The notes under the pieces: generated by a model
What the model was told of the DNA's origin: nothing
What the model saw: the letters and a program-made list of their open reading frames with translations, nothing else
Database searches by the model: none
NCBI GenBank assembly: GCA_963650135.1
Contig: CAVJLG010000053.1
Span: forward strand, 1 to 51,346
Direction of reading: 5' to 3'
Origin: HGM13006 sp963650135
GTDB taxonomy: Bacteria; Bacillota; Clostridia; Oscillospirales; Oscillospiraceae
DNA: 51,346 bases
In this document: in pieces, positions 31,575 through 39,823 of the stretch
How positions within the stretch are numbered: the first letter of the stretch is position 1
How the letters are laid out: each line of letters opens with the position of its first letter
Translations under genes and position numbers: made by a program

Positions 31575-31595
31575 AGTTTACCCCCTAAAAGTCCA

Positions 31596-31796
31596 TCAAT
31601 TCAGCCGCATAACCCCGCCCAGCATAATCATCAGTGCCAGTCCGGCCAATAGCAGCGGCTTTGCCGAGCAGTTTTCATCCTGAATCCAATCGCGGATTCC
31701 CCAAGCCAGAGAGGACACGAACACAAACGGCCATATAAACCAGCTCAAGTCAAAAATCACCGAACAGGCAGACATGACAAAGGATCCAATAAACAT
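31596..31796 (-). CDS. Small membrane protein in the cys operon
   Basis: A 66-aa protein with two hydrophobic segments (about 3-24 and 47-63) joined by WGIRDWIQDENCSAKP. GAGAGGAG precedes ATG 31796. It lies directly after the T-box terminator and 21 bases before cysE, so it is the first gene controlled by the cysteine T-box. I do not recognise a family. A role in sulfur or cysteine handling is suggested only by position. Confidence 0.6.
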   Translation of the reverse strand: MFIGSFVMSACSVIFDLSWFIWPFVFVSSLAWGIRDWIQDENCSAKPLLLAGLALMIMLGGVMRLN

Positions 31797-31817
31797 ATCT
31801 TTTCTCCTCTCAAATAC

Positions 31818-32040
31818 AAAAACCCCGCCTCTTAATCCACCGATCAAGAGGCGGGGCACAAATACTCCGCGGTTCCACTCTGATTTATCACTTTGGCATT
31901 GACGCAGCCTCACGGGATCTCTCCTCGCTCCCGGGCGCACTTCGTGGTGCTCTCTCCGCTGCGGCTCTCAGCCGGTGACCGCTGCTCTCTGGGGTTCGAT
32001 GCATCCATTACTCTTCCCGTTCCACGCGATATTCACTTAC
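31818..32040 (-). ncRNA. T-box leader, cysteine-specific
   Basis: The antiterminator core GAGTGGAACCGCGG lies at 31867-31880 (minus strand). It is followed by a terminator with an 11-bp stem (31823-31833 with 31846-31856) and five T residues. Upstream, Stem I shows GAAGAGTA, CAGAGAGC and CTGAGAGCC elements and a 3' arm GAAG-TGC-G ending in GGGAGC, the usual context of the specifier. That makes the specifier UGC (31937-31939), cysteine, which agrees with the cysE-cysS genes it precedes. Uncharged tRNA-Cys would favour read-through. Confidence 0.9.
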
Positions 32041-32046
32041 TTCATC

Positions 32047-32075
32047 ATAGTAGCACGAAGGGGAATTTGTGTCAA
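32047..32075 (-). promoter_or_regulatory. Promoter of the T-box cys operon
   Basis: TTGACA (32070-32075) and TACTAT (32047-32052) on the minus strand, 17-bp spacer. It starts only about 20 bases beyond the pgsA stop. Confidence 0.75.
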
Positions 32076-32095
32076 GGGGGGTGTTGTCCCGCAAA

Positions 32096-32614
32096 TCAAG
32101 ATTTCATGTCCAGCACGTCCCAGTTCTTGACGAAATACTCAATGCCGCTGACCAAGGTGGTAATCACGATTACCGCCGTGACGATGCCGTCCAGCACCGG
32201 CAGGCTGGTAAACACCAGCATAATGCACAGGCCTACCATGGTGCAGGCGGTCTTGATCTTGCCCAGCCACGCCGCCGCAATCACCCGGCCATTTTCCACT
32301 GCCACCAGCCGAAGTCCGGTAACTGCAAACTCCCGGGCCAGAACGATCATCACCGCCCAAGCCGGCATTCTGCCCCACTGGATAAAAATCACCATGCAGG
32401 AGATCACCAGCAGCTTATCCGCCAGCGGATCGAGAAACTTGCCGAAATTGCTCACCTGATTATAGTGCCGGGCAATATAGCCGTCTACAAAATCGGTGCA
32501 GGATGCAACAATAAACACCACCAGTGCCGGGATGTTATATCCCAGCAGCAAAAGCACCATGAAAACAGGGATCATTACCACCCGTGCCAGGGTGATCTTG
32601 CTTGCCGTTGTCAT
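32096..32614 (-). CDS. pgsA: CDP-diacylglycerol--glycerol-3-phosphate 3-phosphatidyltransferase
   Basis: A 172-aa membrane enzyme of phosphatidylglycerol synthesis. The CDP-alcohol phosphotransferase motif is complete: Asp44-Gly45, Ala48-Arg49, Gly58, Asp62 and Asp66 (DGx2ARx8Gx3Dx3D). About five membrane segments. Length is typical of Gram-positive PgsA. It overlaps rimO by 4 bases (32611-32614) and is the last gene of the recA-containing operon. No terminator is visible before the cys promoter. Confidence 0.93.
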   Translation of the reverse strand: MTTASKITLARVVMIPVFMVLLLLGYNIPALVVFIVASCTDFVDGYIARHYNQVSNFGKFLDPLADKLLVISCMVIFIQWGRMPAWAVMIVLAREFAVTGLRLVAVENGRVIAAAWLGKIKTACTMVGLCIMLVFTSLPVLDGIVTAVIVITTLVSGIEYFVKNWDVLDMKS

Positions 32615-33945
32615 TCCGCATCCTCCACTGCCGTTCCAATAAGATTTCCATCCATGGTTTCCTCAATGGTCACCTGGATGAAGCTGCCGGGGTGATACCG
32701 CTTTTCTGCCTGGAAGAACACCATGCCGTCGATTTCCGGCGAATCCGCATAGGTCCGCCCGAACTGACACTCCGCCAGCCGGTCATAGCCCTCTACCAGC
32801 ACCTCGACGGTTTTACCCACCAGGCCCTCGTTATAGTCGTCCATAATGCGGCTCTGAAGCTCCGAAACGATCTCGGCGCGCTTCTCTGCCACTTCCTTGT
32901 CGGGGTATTCCATCTTTGCCGCTGCGGTGCCCTCTTCCGGAGAGAACACAAAGCAGCCAACCCGCTCCATCCGATGCTTCTTCAGGAACTCGCACAGCTC
33001 CTGGAACTCCTCCTCACCCTCGCCGGGCAGGCCTGCGATCAGGCTGGTTCGAAGCACCAGGCCGGGAATCTTCTCCCGGAGATGGGGCAGCAGCCAGTCG
33101 AGATACTCCTTATTGCCCCGACGGTTCATGGTGCGCAGAATCTTGTCGTTGCAGTGCTGAATGGGAATGTCCAGATAGGAGCAGATTTTCTCCTCCTGGG
33201 CAATGGTATCGATGAGGTCCTCGTCCATCTCGTCGGGATAGAGATAGTGGATTCGAATCCAGTGGAAGCCCTCGATCTTACACAGCTCCCGCAGCAGCTC
33301 ACTGAGCCGACGCTTGCCATAGAGGTCAATGCCATAGCGGGAGGTGTCCTGCGCAATGAGGATCAGCTCCTTCACGCCGTTGGCCGCGAGGATCTTTGCC
33401 TCATCGATCAAGTCCTCAAACTTCCGGCTGCGGTATTTGCCCCGGAGCTGGGGAATCACGCAGAAGGCGCAGTGGTTATCGCAGCCCTCGGCGATTTTCA
33501 GGTAAGCATAATAGTCCGGGGTGGTGAGCACGCGGCCCAGCTCCTCGGGATCAGCGTTGATATCGCCAAAGCGCCGGGGCTTGTCGCCCTCCAGCACATC
33601 GTCCACCGCAGAGACAATGTCTCCATAGCTGCCGCAGCCGAGGATACCGTCAACCTCCGGCAGTTCCTCCATCAGCTGGTCTTTATACCGCTGGCTCAGG
33701 CAGCCGGACACCAGGATTTTACCGATTTTGCCCTCGTTTTTCAGCAGGCCCAGCTCCAGGATCTCCTGGATTGCCTCGCTTTTGGCGCTCTCGATAAAAC
33801 CGCAGGTGTTGACGATGGCAACATCACAGTATTCCACCTCAGTGGTAATCTCATACCCTGCCTCATGCAGCAGGCACAGCATTTGTTCGGCATCCACCTG
33901 GTTTTTGGCACAGCCCAGGGATACCATTGCAACTTTTTTCCCCAT
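32611..33945 (-). CDS. rimO: Ribosomal protein S12 methylthiotransferase
   Basis: A 444-aa radical SAM enzyme that methylthiolates an Asp of ribosomal protein S12. The N-terminal UPF0004 domain has cluster ligands Cys12, Cys48 and Cys82; the radical SAM motif is Cys155-x3-Cys159-x2-Cys162 (GCDNHCAFC); a C-terminal TRAM domain follows. The start VSLGCAKNQVDAE is diagnostic for RimO against MiaB. GGAGGAC precedes ATG 33945. It lies between recX and pgsA, an arrangement common in Firmicutes. Confidence 0.94.
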   Translation of the reverse strand: MGKKVAMVSLGCAKNQVDAEQMLCLLHEAGYEITTEVEYCDVAIVNTCGFIESAKSEAIQEILELGLLKNEGKIGKILVSGCLSQRYKDQLMEELPEVDGILGCGSYGDIVSAVDDVLEGDKPRRFGDINADPEELGRVLTTPDYYAYLKIAEGCDNHCAFCVIPQLRGKYRSRKFEDLIDEAKILAANGVKELILIAQDTSRYGIDLYGKRRLSELLRELCKIEGFHWIRIHYLYPDEMDEDLIDTIAQEEKICSYLDIPIQHCNDKILRTMNRRGNKEYLDWLLPHLREKIPGLVLRTSLIAGLPGEGEEEFQELCEFLKKHRMERVGCFVFSPEEGTAAAKMEYPDKEVAEKRAEIVSELQSRIMDDYNEGLVGKTVEVLVEGYDRLAECQFGRTYADSPEIDGMVFFQAEKRYHPGSFIQVTIEETMDGNLIGTAVEDAE

Positions 33946-33986
33946 TCGGAGTCCTCCAATGTATGTTTTCTATTCTATCGCAGCCG

Positions 33987-34616
33987 CTACCAGTCTTCCT
34001 GGTCCTCCAGCTGCGCCTCATAACGCCCCAAAGCAGCTGAGATGGCATCCCAGCTGTGTCCTCTTCGGTATAGGGCATCTGCCGCCCGTTTAATGGTCTT
34101 TTGATCCGGCTCTACGCCCCGGAATCGCCGCTCCAAAAAACGGTCGATGGCGTCGGACATATCAGGAATCCGGCTCAGTGCATCATCCCAATACCGCTTG
34201 GGAATGCCCTTGTGGTAGAGCTCCTGCTGAATCCGGGCCTTTCCATAGCCCTTCTGCACGCACCGATCCACCACCTGTCGGGCCATGCCCTCGTCGTCCA
34301 GCGCCCCCAAGTCTCGGAGCCAATCCACGGCCTCCTGGGCATTTTCGGGGTTTTCGCCCCGCTGAATCAGCCGCTGCTTCAGGGACTTTTCCGAGATACT
34401 GGTGGAGGAAACAATACGGACTGCCCGGTTTCTTGCCGACGCCCGCTGGTTTTCTTCCATGAGCCGGGACAGATCATCCTCCGCCAGCTCCATGCCCCGA
34501 TACAGTCCCAGATCCGCCACCAGAGACGTGGGCACCCGCATTTTGCTGCCGTCGTCAAACCACAGCATCACCCGGCTGCCGTCCGTCCCCAATGCGCTGA
34601 GCTTAATCAGGATCAT
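33987..34616 (-). CDS. recX: RecA regulator RecX
   Basis: A 209-aa helical protein that modulates RecA filaments. Features are SEKSLKQRLIQRGE, the VDWLRDLGALDDEGMARQVVDR block and KARIQQELYHKGIP, the three-helix repeats of RecX. The N-terminal 60 residues are a small beta-rich extension typical of Gram-positive RecX. Its ATG overlaps the recA stop by 4 bases (34613-34616), so the pair is coupled and recX output follows recA. Confidence 0.92.
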   Translation of the reverse strand: MILIKLSALGTDGSRVMLWFDDGSKMRVPTSLVADLGLYRGMELAEDDLSRLMEENQRASARNRAVRIVSSTSISEKSLKQRLIQRGENPENAQEAVDWLRDLGALDDEGMARQVVDRCVQKGYGKARIQQELYHKGIPKRYWDDALSRIPDMSDAIDRFLERRFRGVEPDQKTIKRAADALYRRGHSWDAISAALGRYEAQLEDQEDW

Positions 34617-35752
34617 ACGTCCATATCATCCCCGTCGTCAAAATCATCCGCAGAAACATCCACGGCCTTGGTTGCCGCAGTGGCTGCTACCGCCGCTGCG
34701 CCCATGCGCTTCTGGGCCTTTTCCGCCTGGGCCCTCTGTGCCTCCCGGCGAATGGCCGCCTCCAGATTTTCCGCCACGTCGGGATTGTCCCGCAGATAGT
34801 TCTTGGCATTGTCGCGGCCCTGGCCGATGCGCTCGTCGCCGATGGAATACCAGCTGCCGCTCTTCTGCACCAGGTCATAGTTGACGCCCAAATCAATGAG
34901 CTCGCCGTTGTGGGAAATGCCCTCGCCATACATGATGTCGAATTCCGCCTCACGGAACGGAGGTGCGACCTTATTCTTGACCACCTTCACGCGGGTATGG
35001 TTGCCCAAAACCTCGCTGCCGTTTTTCAGGCTTTCGGTCCGGCGGATATCCAGGCGCACCGAGGAGAAGAACTTCAGCGCACGTCCACCAGTGGTTGTCT
35101 CGGAAGAGCCGTAAATGACGCCGATTTTATCTCGAATCTGGTTGATGAAAATCACCAGGCAGTTGGTCTTCGCAATGGAACCGGCCAGCTTCCGCAGTGC
35201 CTGAGACATCAGACGGGCCTGGAGGCCAACTACGGACTCGCCCATCTCGCCCTCGATCTCGGCCCGGGGGGTCAGTGCCGCCACGGAGTCCACAACCACC
35301 ACGGAGATTGCGCCGGAACGTACCAGTGCATCGGTAATCTCCAGTGCCTGCTCGCCATAGTCCGGCTGGGATACCAGCATATTCTCAATGTCCACACCCA
35401 GTGCCGCAGCATATTCCGGGTCCAGGGCATGCTCTGCGTCTACAAACGCCACTTCGCCGCCCATCTTCTGCGCCTCTGCTACCACATGCAGAGCCAGGGT
35501 GGTTTTACCGGAGGATTCCGGTCCATAGATCTCTACAATTCTTCCCTTGGGCAGACCGCCGACGCCCAGCGCCAGGTCCAGCGTCAGGGAACCGGTGGGA
35601 ATGACCTCCACGTTCATGCTGGCTGCATCGCCCAGCCGCATGATAGACCCAGCGCCAAAGTTCTTTTTGATCTGAGCCATTGCTGTTTCCAGGGCCTTTT
35701 TCTTGTCGGTTGCAGGTGCCGCCGCTTCATATGCCGCTTGTTTCTTCGCCAT
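34613..35752 (-). CDS. recA: DNA recombinase RecA
   Basis: A 379-aa recombinase and LexA co-protease activator. Walker A GPESSGKT is at 77-84; VVVVDSVAALTPRAEIEGEMG and the loop-2 region (IYGSSETTTGGRALKFFSSVR) are intact; the acidic C-terminus ends DDFDDGDDMDV. I prefer ATG 35752; a GTG at 35761 would add three residues but leaves too little space after AAAGGA. The 5' end lies inside the 3' end of prmC (overlap about 26 bases). No SOS-box-like site is evident right before the start, as expected if it is transcribed from upstream. Confidence 0.96.
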   Translation of the reverse strand: MAKKQAAYEAAAPATDKKKALETAMAQIKKNFGAGSIMRLGDAASMNVEVIPTGSLTLDLALGVGGLPKGRIVEIYGPESSGKTTLALHVVAEAQKMGGEVAFVDAEHALDPEYAAALGVDIENMLVSQPDYGEQALEITDALVRSGAISVVVVDSVAALTPRAEIEGEMGESVVGLQARLMSQALRKLAGSIAKTNCLVIFINQIRDKIGVIYGSSETTTGGRALKFFSSVRLDIRRTESLKNGSEVLGNHTRVKVVKNKVAPPFREAEFDIMYGEGISHNGELIDLGVNYDLVQKSGSWYSIGDERIGQGRDNAKNYLRDNPDVAENLEAAIRREAQRAQAEKAQKRMGAAAVAATAATKAVDVSADDFDDGDDMDV

Positions 35753-36650
35753 CTTCCGCACATTCCTTTCCAGTGGGATCTTCTCTCACCGGCTTTTGGG
35801 CCATCACTGCGCGGGCCCGCTCTCCGCTGTCCCGCACCAGTCTGCCCAACCGGTAGCCGTGATCCATTAAAATTTGACACACCTGCGCTTCCTGTCCCAT
35901 TCCGAACTCAAAGCAGATAAATCCGCCCTCCCGGAGCACCGGCGTATAGTTCTTCACAATTGCTCGGTAATAATCCAGCCCATCGGTGCCGCCGTAAAGG
36001 GCAAGATGGGGCTCATAGTCCCGGACAGAGGTATCCAGCTCCTCCATCTGCCGGGCCGTAATATAGGGGGGATTGGATACGATCATATCGTATTTCCCCA
36101 AAAACCGTGGTGCAGGCTGCCGAACATCCAGCTGAATGCAGCTGACCCGTCCGCTGAGATGATTGTCCTGTACATTCTTCTTGGCAATGCGGATTGCCTC
36201 CGGGGAGATCTCCCCCAGTGTTACCCGTGCATCCTTCACCCGGGCCGCCACCGCAAGGCCAATGCAACCGGAGCCCGCACACAGGTCCAGCACCCGGGGA
36301 TTCTGCCCGGACAGCATGGTCTGGTGGATGGCCAAATCGCACACCGCCTCGGTATCATCCCGAGGAATCAATACGTCCGGCGTTACCGTAAGGCTCAAGC
36401 CGTAAAACTCCCACTGGCCCAAAATATAGGCAATGGGCTCGCCCTTTAGGTGCCGCTCCACCATCTCGTTGACCCGGATGATGTCCCGCTGAAACACCGT
36501 CAGATTAAAATCCGACACCAGCTGGCTGACCGTCCGGTCCGTCGCCGCCGAAACCAGCTGCCGCGCAGTAAATTCCGCATTTTCGCCGTCTACCTTTCGC
36601 AGGGCCTGTTTGGCGGCGATGTATAGGTCATGATAACTGTAGCTCTTCAT
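35727..36650 (-). CDS. prmC: Peptide chain release factor glutamine methyltransferase
   Basis: A 307-aa SAM-dependent enzyme that methylates the Gln of the GGQ motif in release factors. The SAM-binding LDLCAGSGCIGLAVA and the catalytic NPPY (193-196) are intact, after a helical N-terminal domain. It starts 3 bases after the DUF1385 stop, a usual pairing in Firmicutes (next to prfA in many genomes, not here). The last 30-odd codons read RVREDPTGKECAEDGEE-like sequence where the recA ribosome binding site is embedded. Confidence 0.93.
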   Translation of the reverse strand: MKSYSYHDLYIAAKQALRKVDGENAEFTARQLVSAATDRTVSQLVSDFNLTVFQRDIIRVNEMVERHLKGEPIAYILGQWEFYGLSLTVTPDVLIPRDDTEAVCDLAIHQTMLSGQNPRVLDLCAGSGCIGLAVAARVKDARVTLGEISPEAIRIAKKNVQDNHLSGRVSCIQLDVRQPAPRFLGKYDMIVSNPPYITARQMEELDTSVRDYEPHLALYGGTDGLDYYRAIVKNYTPVLREGGFICFEFGMGQEAQVCQILMDHGYRLGRLVRDSGERARAVMAQKPVREDPTGKECAEDGEETSGI

Positions 36651-36653
36651 GGG

Positions 36654-37595
36654 TTACCAGTTGTCCGCTCCTTCCTGCTGCGGAATCACCGCCTTCAATG
36701 CAGCAATGGCGCACTCGATCATGGAATCGTCCGGCTCGTTGGTGGTAAAGTTCTGGAGCCAAAGTCCGGGTGCCGTCAGGATCTTGGTCAGTCGGTTGTC
36801 ATAGCGTCCCACCAGCCGGTTGATTTCATAGCTGATGGCAACCACAGGAAACAGCAGCAGCAGGTGGCACAGCATTCTCAGCAGCGTATTTCCCACCTGG
36901 ACCACGCTGCCCACCAAAATGCTGATAAAAATCACCACAAACAAGAAGCTGGTGCCGCAGCGGGGATGGAACCGGGTGCAGGGGCGAACGTTCTCCACCG
37001 TTAGCTCCTTCCCCAACTCATAGCACTTGATGGTTTTATGCTCTGCGCCATGGTAGGAAAACACCCGGCGCATATCCTTGAGCTTTGAAATGCCAATCAT
37101 ATAAGCCAGCAGGATTGCCAGCTTTACAATGCCCTCACAGAGATTTCGCAGCAGATAGTGGTCATGAATGGGCTTTACCAGTCCCACCAGGAAGGTCGGC
37201 AGCAGCAGGAACAGCCCCACTGAGCACGCCGCCCCCAGCAATACCGCCAAGTAGATCACCAGCGACTCCATTTTCTCCGAACCGATGTGCTTTTCCAGCC
37301 ACTGTTCGAATTTGCTCGGCTCCCCTACGTCCTCTTCCTCGGGGTAAAAGGATGCGGAATACATCAGTGCCTTTACGCCTGCCACCATGCTTCCGCCAAA
37401 GTTCACCACACCGCGGATCAGCGGCAGCCCCAGAATCGGGTACTTATCCTTAATGAACTTCAGCTCTTCTTCCTTCATGACGATCCTGCCGTCCTGGTCC
37501 CGTACCGCAATGGCCTGCCGGTAGGGGCCCCGCATCATAATGCCCTCAATCAGCGCCTGACCGCCAATGGATGTTCTTTTTTCCTGATTTGCCAC
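36654..37595 (-). CDS. DUF1385 (YqhQ-like) membrane protein
   Basis: A 313-aa protein of the DUF1385 family. Features are SIGGQALIEGIMMRGP at the N-terminus, LPLIRGVVNFGGSM, FSYHGAEHKTIKCYE, and RFHPRCGTSFLF with three or four membrane segments after it. The His/Glu/Cys set in YHGAEHKTI and HPRCGT suggests a metal-dependent enzyme; the function is not established. It precedes prmC as in many clostridia. The start is GTG at 37595 with GGAAAGGA upstream; a perfect AGGAGGTGAT sits farther up, inside a hairpin described separately. Confidence 0.88.
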   Translation of the reverse strand: MANQEKRTSIGGQALIEGIMMRGPYRQAIAVRDQDGRIVMKEEELKFIKDKYPILGLPLIRGVVNFGGSMVAGVKALMYSASFYPEEEDVGEPSKFEQWLEKHIGSEKMESLVIYLAVLLGAACSVGLFLLLPTFLVGLVKPIHDHYLLRNLCEGIVKLAILLAYMIGISKLKDMRRVFSYHGAEHKTIKCYELGKELTVENVRPCTRFHPRCGTSFLFVVIFISILVGSVVQVGNTLLRMLCHLLLLFPVVAISYEINRLVGRYDNRLTKILTAPGLWLQNFTTNEPDDSMIECAIAALKAVIPQQEGADNW

Positions 37596-37613
37596 AGTCT
37601 AGTCCTTTCCAAT

Positions 37614-37651
37614 CACCTCCTGGCTGCAAAGATAGCATAACACAGGAGGTG
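37614..37651 (-). promoter_or_regulatory. Hairpin that can mask a Shine-Dalgarno-like site before DUF1385
   Basis: CACCTCCTG (37643-37651) and CAGGAGGTG (37614-37622), read on the minus strand, form a perfect 9-bp stem with a 20-base loop. The 3' arm is a full-strength anti-16S match 18 bases before the GTG start. Confidence 0.5.
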
Positions 37652-37674
37652 TCCCTAAAGTGGTACTTTTTGAA

Positions 37675-39099
37675 TTATTTCAGTGGGAGATAGATGGTGA
37701 CCTCGCAGCCGCCCTCTCCATCGTCCGCGTTGGCAATCACCAGCTTGCCGCCGTGCATGGAGACAATTTCCTCGCACACCGCCAGGCCGATACCGCTGCC
37801 TCTTGCCTTCGAGGAGCCCTTATAGAATTTCTTTTTCACCAGGGGCAGTTCTTCCTCGGGAATACCGGGACCGTAATCCCGAATACGCACCGCAAGCTGC
37901 TGTCCCTCTACATGGATGTCGCAGTGAATCTTCCCGCCGTCGCCGCCGTATTTGGCCGCATTGTCGAGAATGTTCAGGAACACCTGCTTCATGCGCTCGG
38001 GGTCGCAGCTGATCTCGGGAATATCTTCGTCGGTAGCCTCATACTGGAGGTCGATGCCCTCCTGGCGCAGACGGTTTCCATACATAAAGATGGTGTCCTC
38101 AAACACGCCCCGGAGGTCGCTGGTTTCCACGTTGAGCTTAAACCGCCCGTCCTGAATCCGGGAGAACTCCAGCAGTTCTTCCACCAGAGAGGTCAGCCGC
38201 TTCGTCTCCTTGAGCATGGTCACAATGCCCCGGCGCGTTTCCACCGGGTCCATCTCGTCGCTGGTCATCAGAGTTTCGCCCCAGCCGGAAATGGCAGTCA
38301 GCGGCGTTCTCAGCTCATGAGAAACGGAAGAGAGAAATTCCGACTGCATTTTCTCTGTCTGGCTGATTTGCAGAGAGAGATTGTTGATGGTCCGGGCCAA
38401 CTCGCCGATCTCATCGTTATTCTCCGCAAATTTTGCCTGAATCTGCGTGCCATAGCCGCCGGATGCAATTCGCTTTGCCGTCTCGGTAATCTCCATCACC
38501 GGGGTGGCAATAGAATGGATGAAATACATCCCGGTGCCCCAAACCAGCGCCATCACGAACAGCGCAATGAGTCCAATGGCCCCGGCCCACAGAAGGATCT
38601 GCCGGTTGGCCAGCCGCAGAGACGTGACCAGGCGCAGCGCGCCTGCCACCTGTCCGTCCGACGCCATCACCGGAATGGAGACTGCCAGAATCCGCTCGCC
38701 GGTCTGCGGATCTTTTCCCTGGAAGGAGGAGAGCTTCTGCTGCTCCAGCGCGCCCTTTACGTCCTCCGTCTCCGGCTGACTGCCTGAGGCCAGGCCAAAG
38801 GACGAGCTGATGATCTCGCCGCCGCTGTTTAAAAACTCCAGCTCCAGGTCGTTTTTCCCTTCATAATTCTGGGTGAAGCCATAAACGCTTCCGTAAAACT
38901 CTTCCTGAGAGTTGCTGATATAGGTTTCAAAAAAGTCCGCCGTGGTTTTCAGCTGTGCCTCTAAACCATTGCGCATGCAGCTGTAATAGTAGCTGGACAG
39001 CGCCGCAATCCCGGCCACTGCACAGGCCAGCACCAGCAGCACCATTAAGCTGACATTATGGGTAAGCCATCTGGAACGAATTCCGGACATTTTTTTCAT
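37675..39099 (-). CDS. Sensor histidine kinase
   Basis: A 474-aa membrane kinase. The first membrane helix is at about 15-37, followed by an extracytoplasmic PAS/CHASE-like region to about 165, the second helix at about 168-195 and a HAMP domain (TPVMEITETAKRIASGGYG). Then come the phospho-acceptor His261 in SVSHELRTPL, the N box (NILDNAAKYG), and the G boxes (DYGPGIPEE, GSGIGLAVCEEI). It should phosphorylate the OmpR-type regulator encoded 3 bases upstream. Last gene of a three-gene unit led by an FG-GAP-like lipoprotein. Confidence 0.92.
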   Translation of the reverse strand: MKKMSGIRSRWLTHNVSLMVLLVLACAVAGIAALSSYYYSCMRNGLEAQLKTTADFFETYISNSQEEFYGSVYGFTQNYEGKNDLELEFLNSGGEIISSSFGLASGSQPETEDVKGALEQQKLSSFQGKDPQTGERILAVSIPVMASDGQVAGALRLVTSLRLANRQILLWAGAIGLIALFVMALVWGTGMYFIHSIATPVMEITETAKRIASGGYGTQIQAKFAENNDEIGELARTINNLSLQISQTEKMQSEFLSSVSHELRTPLTAISGWGETLMTSDEMDPVETRRGIVTMLKETKRLTSLVEELLEFSRIQDGRFKLNVETSDLRGVFEDTIFMYGNRLRQEGIDLQYEATDEDIPEISCDPERMKQVFLNILDNAAKYGGDGGKIHCDIHVEGQQLAVRIRDYGPGIPEEELPLVKKKFYKGSSKARGSGIGLAVCEEIVSMHGGKLVIANADDGEGGCEVTIYLPLK

Positions 39100-39102
39100 G
39101 AA

Positions 39103-39789
39103 TTAAGCGCCCCACTTATAGCCATAGCCCCAGACCGTGGTGATATAAACCGGGTTGGAGGTATCGTCCTCAATCTTAATCCGAAGCCGACGGATGTTCA
39201 CGTCCACAATTTTCAGTTCGCCGTCATAGTCCCGGCCCCAAACCGCCGCCAGAATATCCTCCCGGGACATGGCGCGCCCGGGATTCTGCATAAACAGCTT
39301 CACAATGGCATATTCCACCTGGGTCAGCCGGATTTTCTGCCCAGCCTTCTCCAGGGTACGGTTCCGGGTGTTGAGCACAAAAGGCCCCTGGCTCAGCTCA
39401 TCCGGGGATGCGTTGGGCTCGCCGCCGATTCTCCGGTACAGCGCGTCAATGCGTGCGGTCAGCTCCGCGGGGGAGAAGGGCTTGGTCACATAGTCGTCGG
39501 CACCGGTCATCAGGCCCGTTACCTTGTCCATCTCCTGGGTCCGGGCAGTGAGCATAATGATGCCAATGGTCTTGTTGGTGGCGCGCACGGTGCGGCACAC
39601 CTCAAAGCCATCCATGCCCGGGAGATTGATATCAAAGATTGCCACGCCGGTGTCTGGATTCCGCTTGAGCTGCTCCAGTGCCTCTTCTCCGGTGCTGGCT
39701 TCAATGGCTTCATAGCCCGCCCGACGCAGGTTGATAACCACGAAGCTGCGAATGCTAGTCTCATCTTCCAAAATCAGTACTTTTTTCAT
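39103..39789 (-). CDS. OmpR-family response regulator
   Basis: A 228-aa regulator. The receiver domain (1-120) has Asp9/Glu10 near the acidic pocket, phospho-acceptor Asp53 (FDINLPGMDG) and Lys in DDYVTKPF. The C-terminal winged helix is QVEYAIVKLFMQNPGRAMSREDILAAVWG, then VDVNIRRLRIKIEDD and TVWGYGYKW. It pairs with the kinase 3 bases downstream and lies 34 bases after the lipoprotein gene. GGAAGGAAA precedes ATG 39789. Confidence 0.93.
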   Translation of the reverse strand: MKKVLILEDETSIRSFVVINLRRAGYEAIEASTGEEALEQLKRNPDTGVAIFDINLPGMDGFEVCRTVRATNKTIGIIMLTARTQEMDKVTGLMTGADDYVTKPFSPAELTARIDALYRRIGGEPNASPDELSQGPFVLNTRNRTLEKAGQKIRLTQVEYAIVKLFMQNPGRAMSREDILAAVWGRDYDGELKIVDVNIRRLRIKIEDDTSNPVYITTVWGYGYKWGA

Positions 39790-39823
39790 ATGCCATTTCC
39801 TTCCATGCCTGGTCTTACCGGCA

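Noticed and set aside
31897..31907. Another TGC triplet near the end of the T-box leader as the specifier
   Set aside because: It lies outside Stem I; only the TGC at 31937-31939 follows GAAG and precedes the GGGAGC element as a specifier should.
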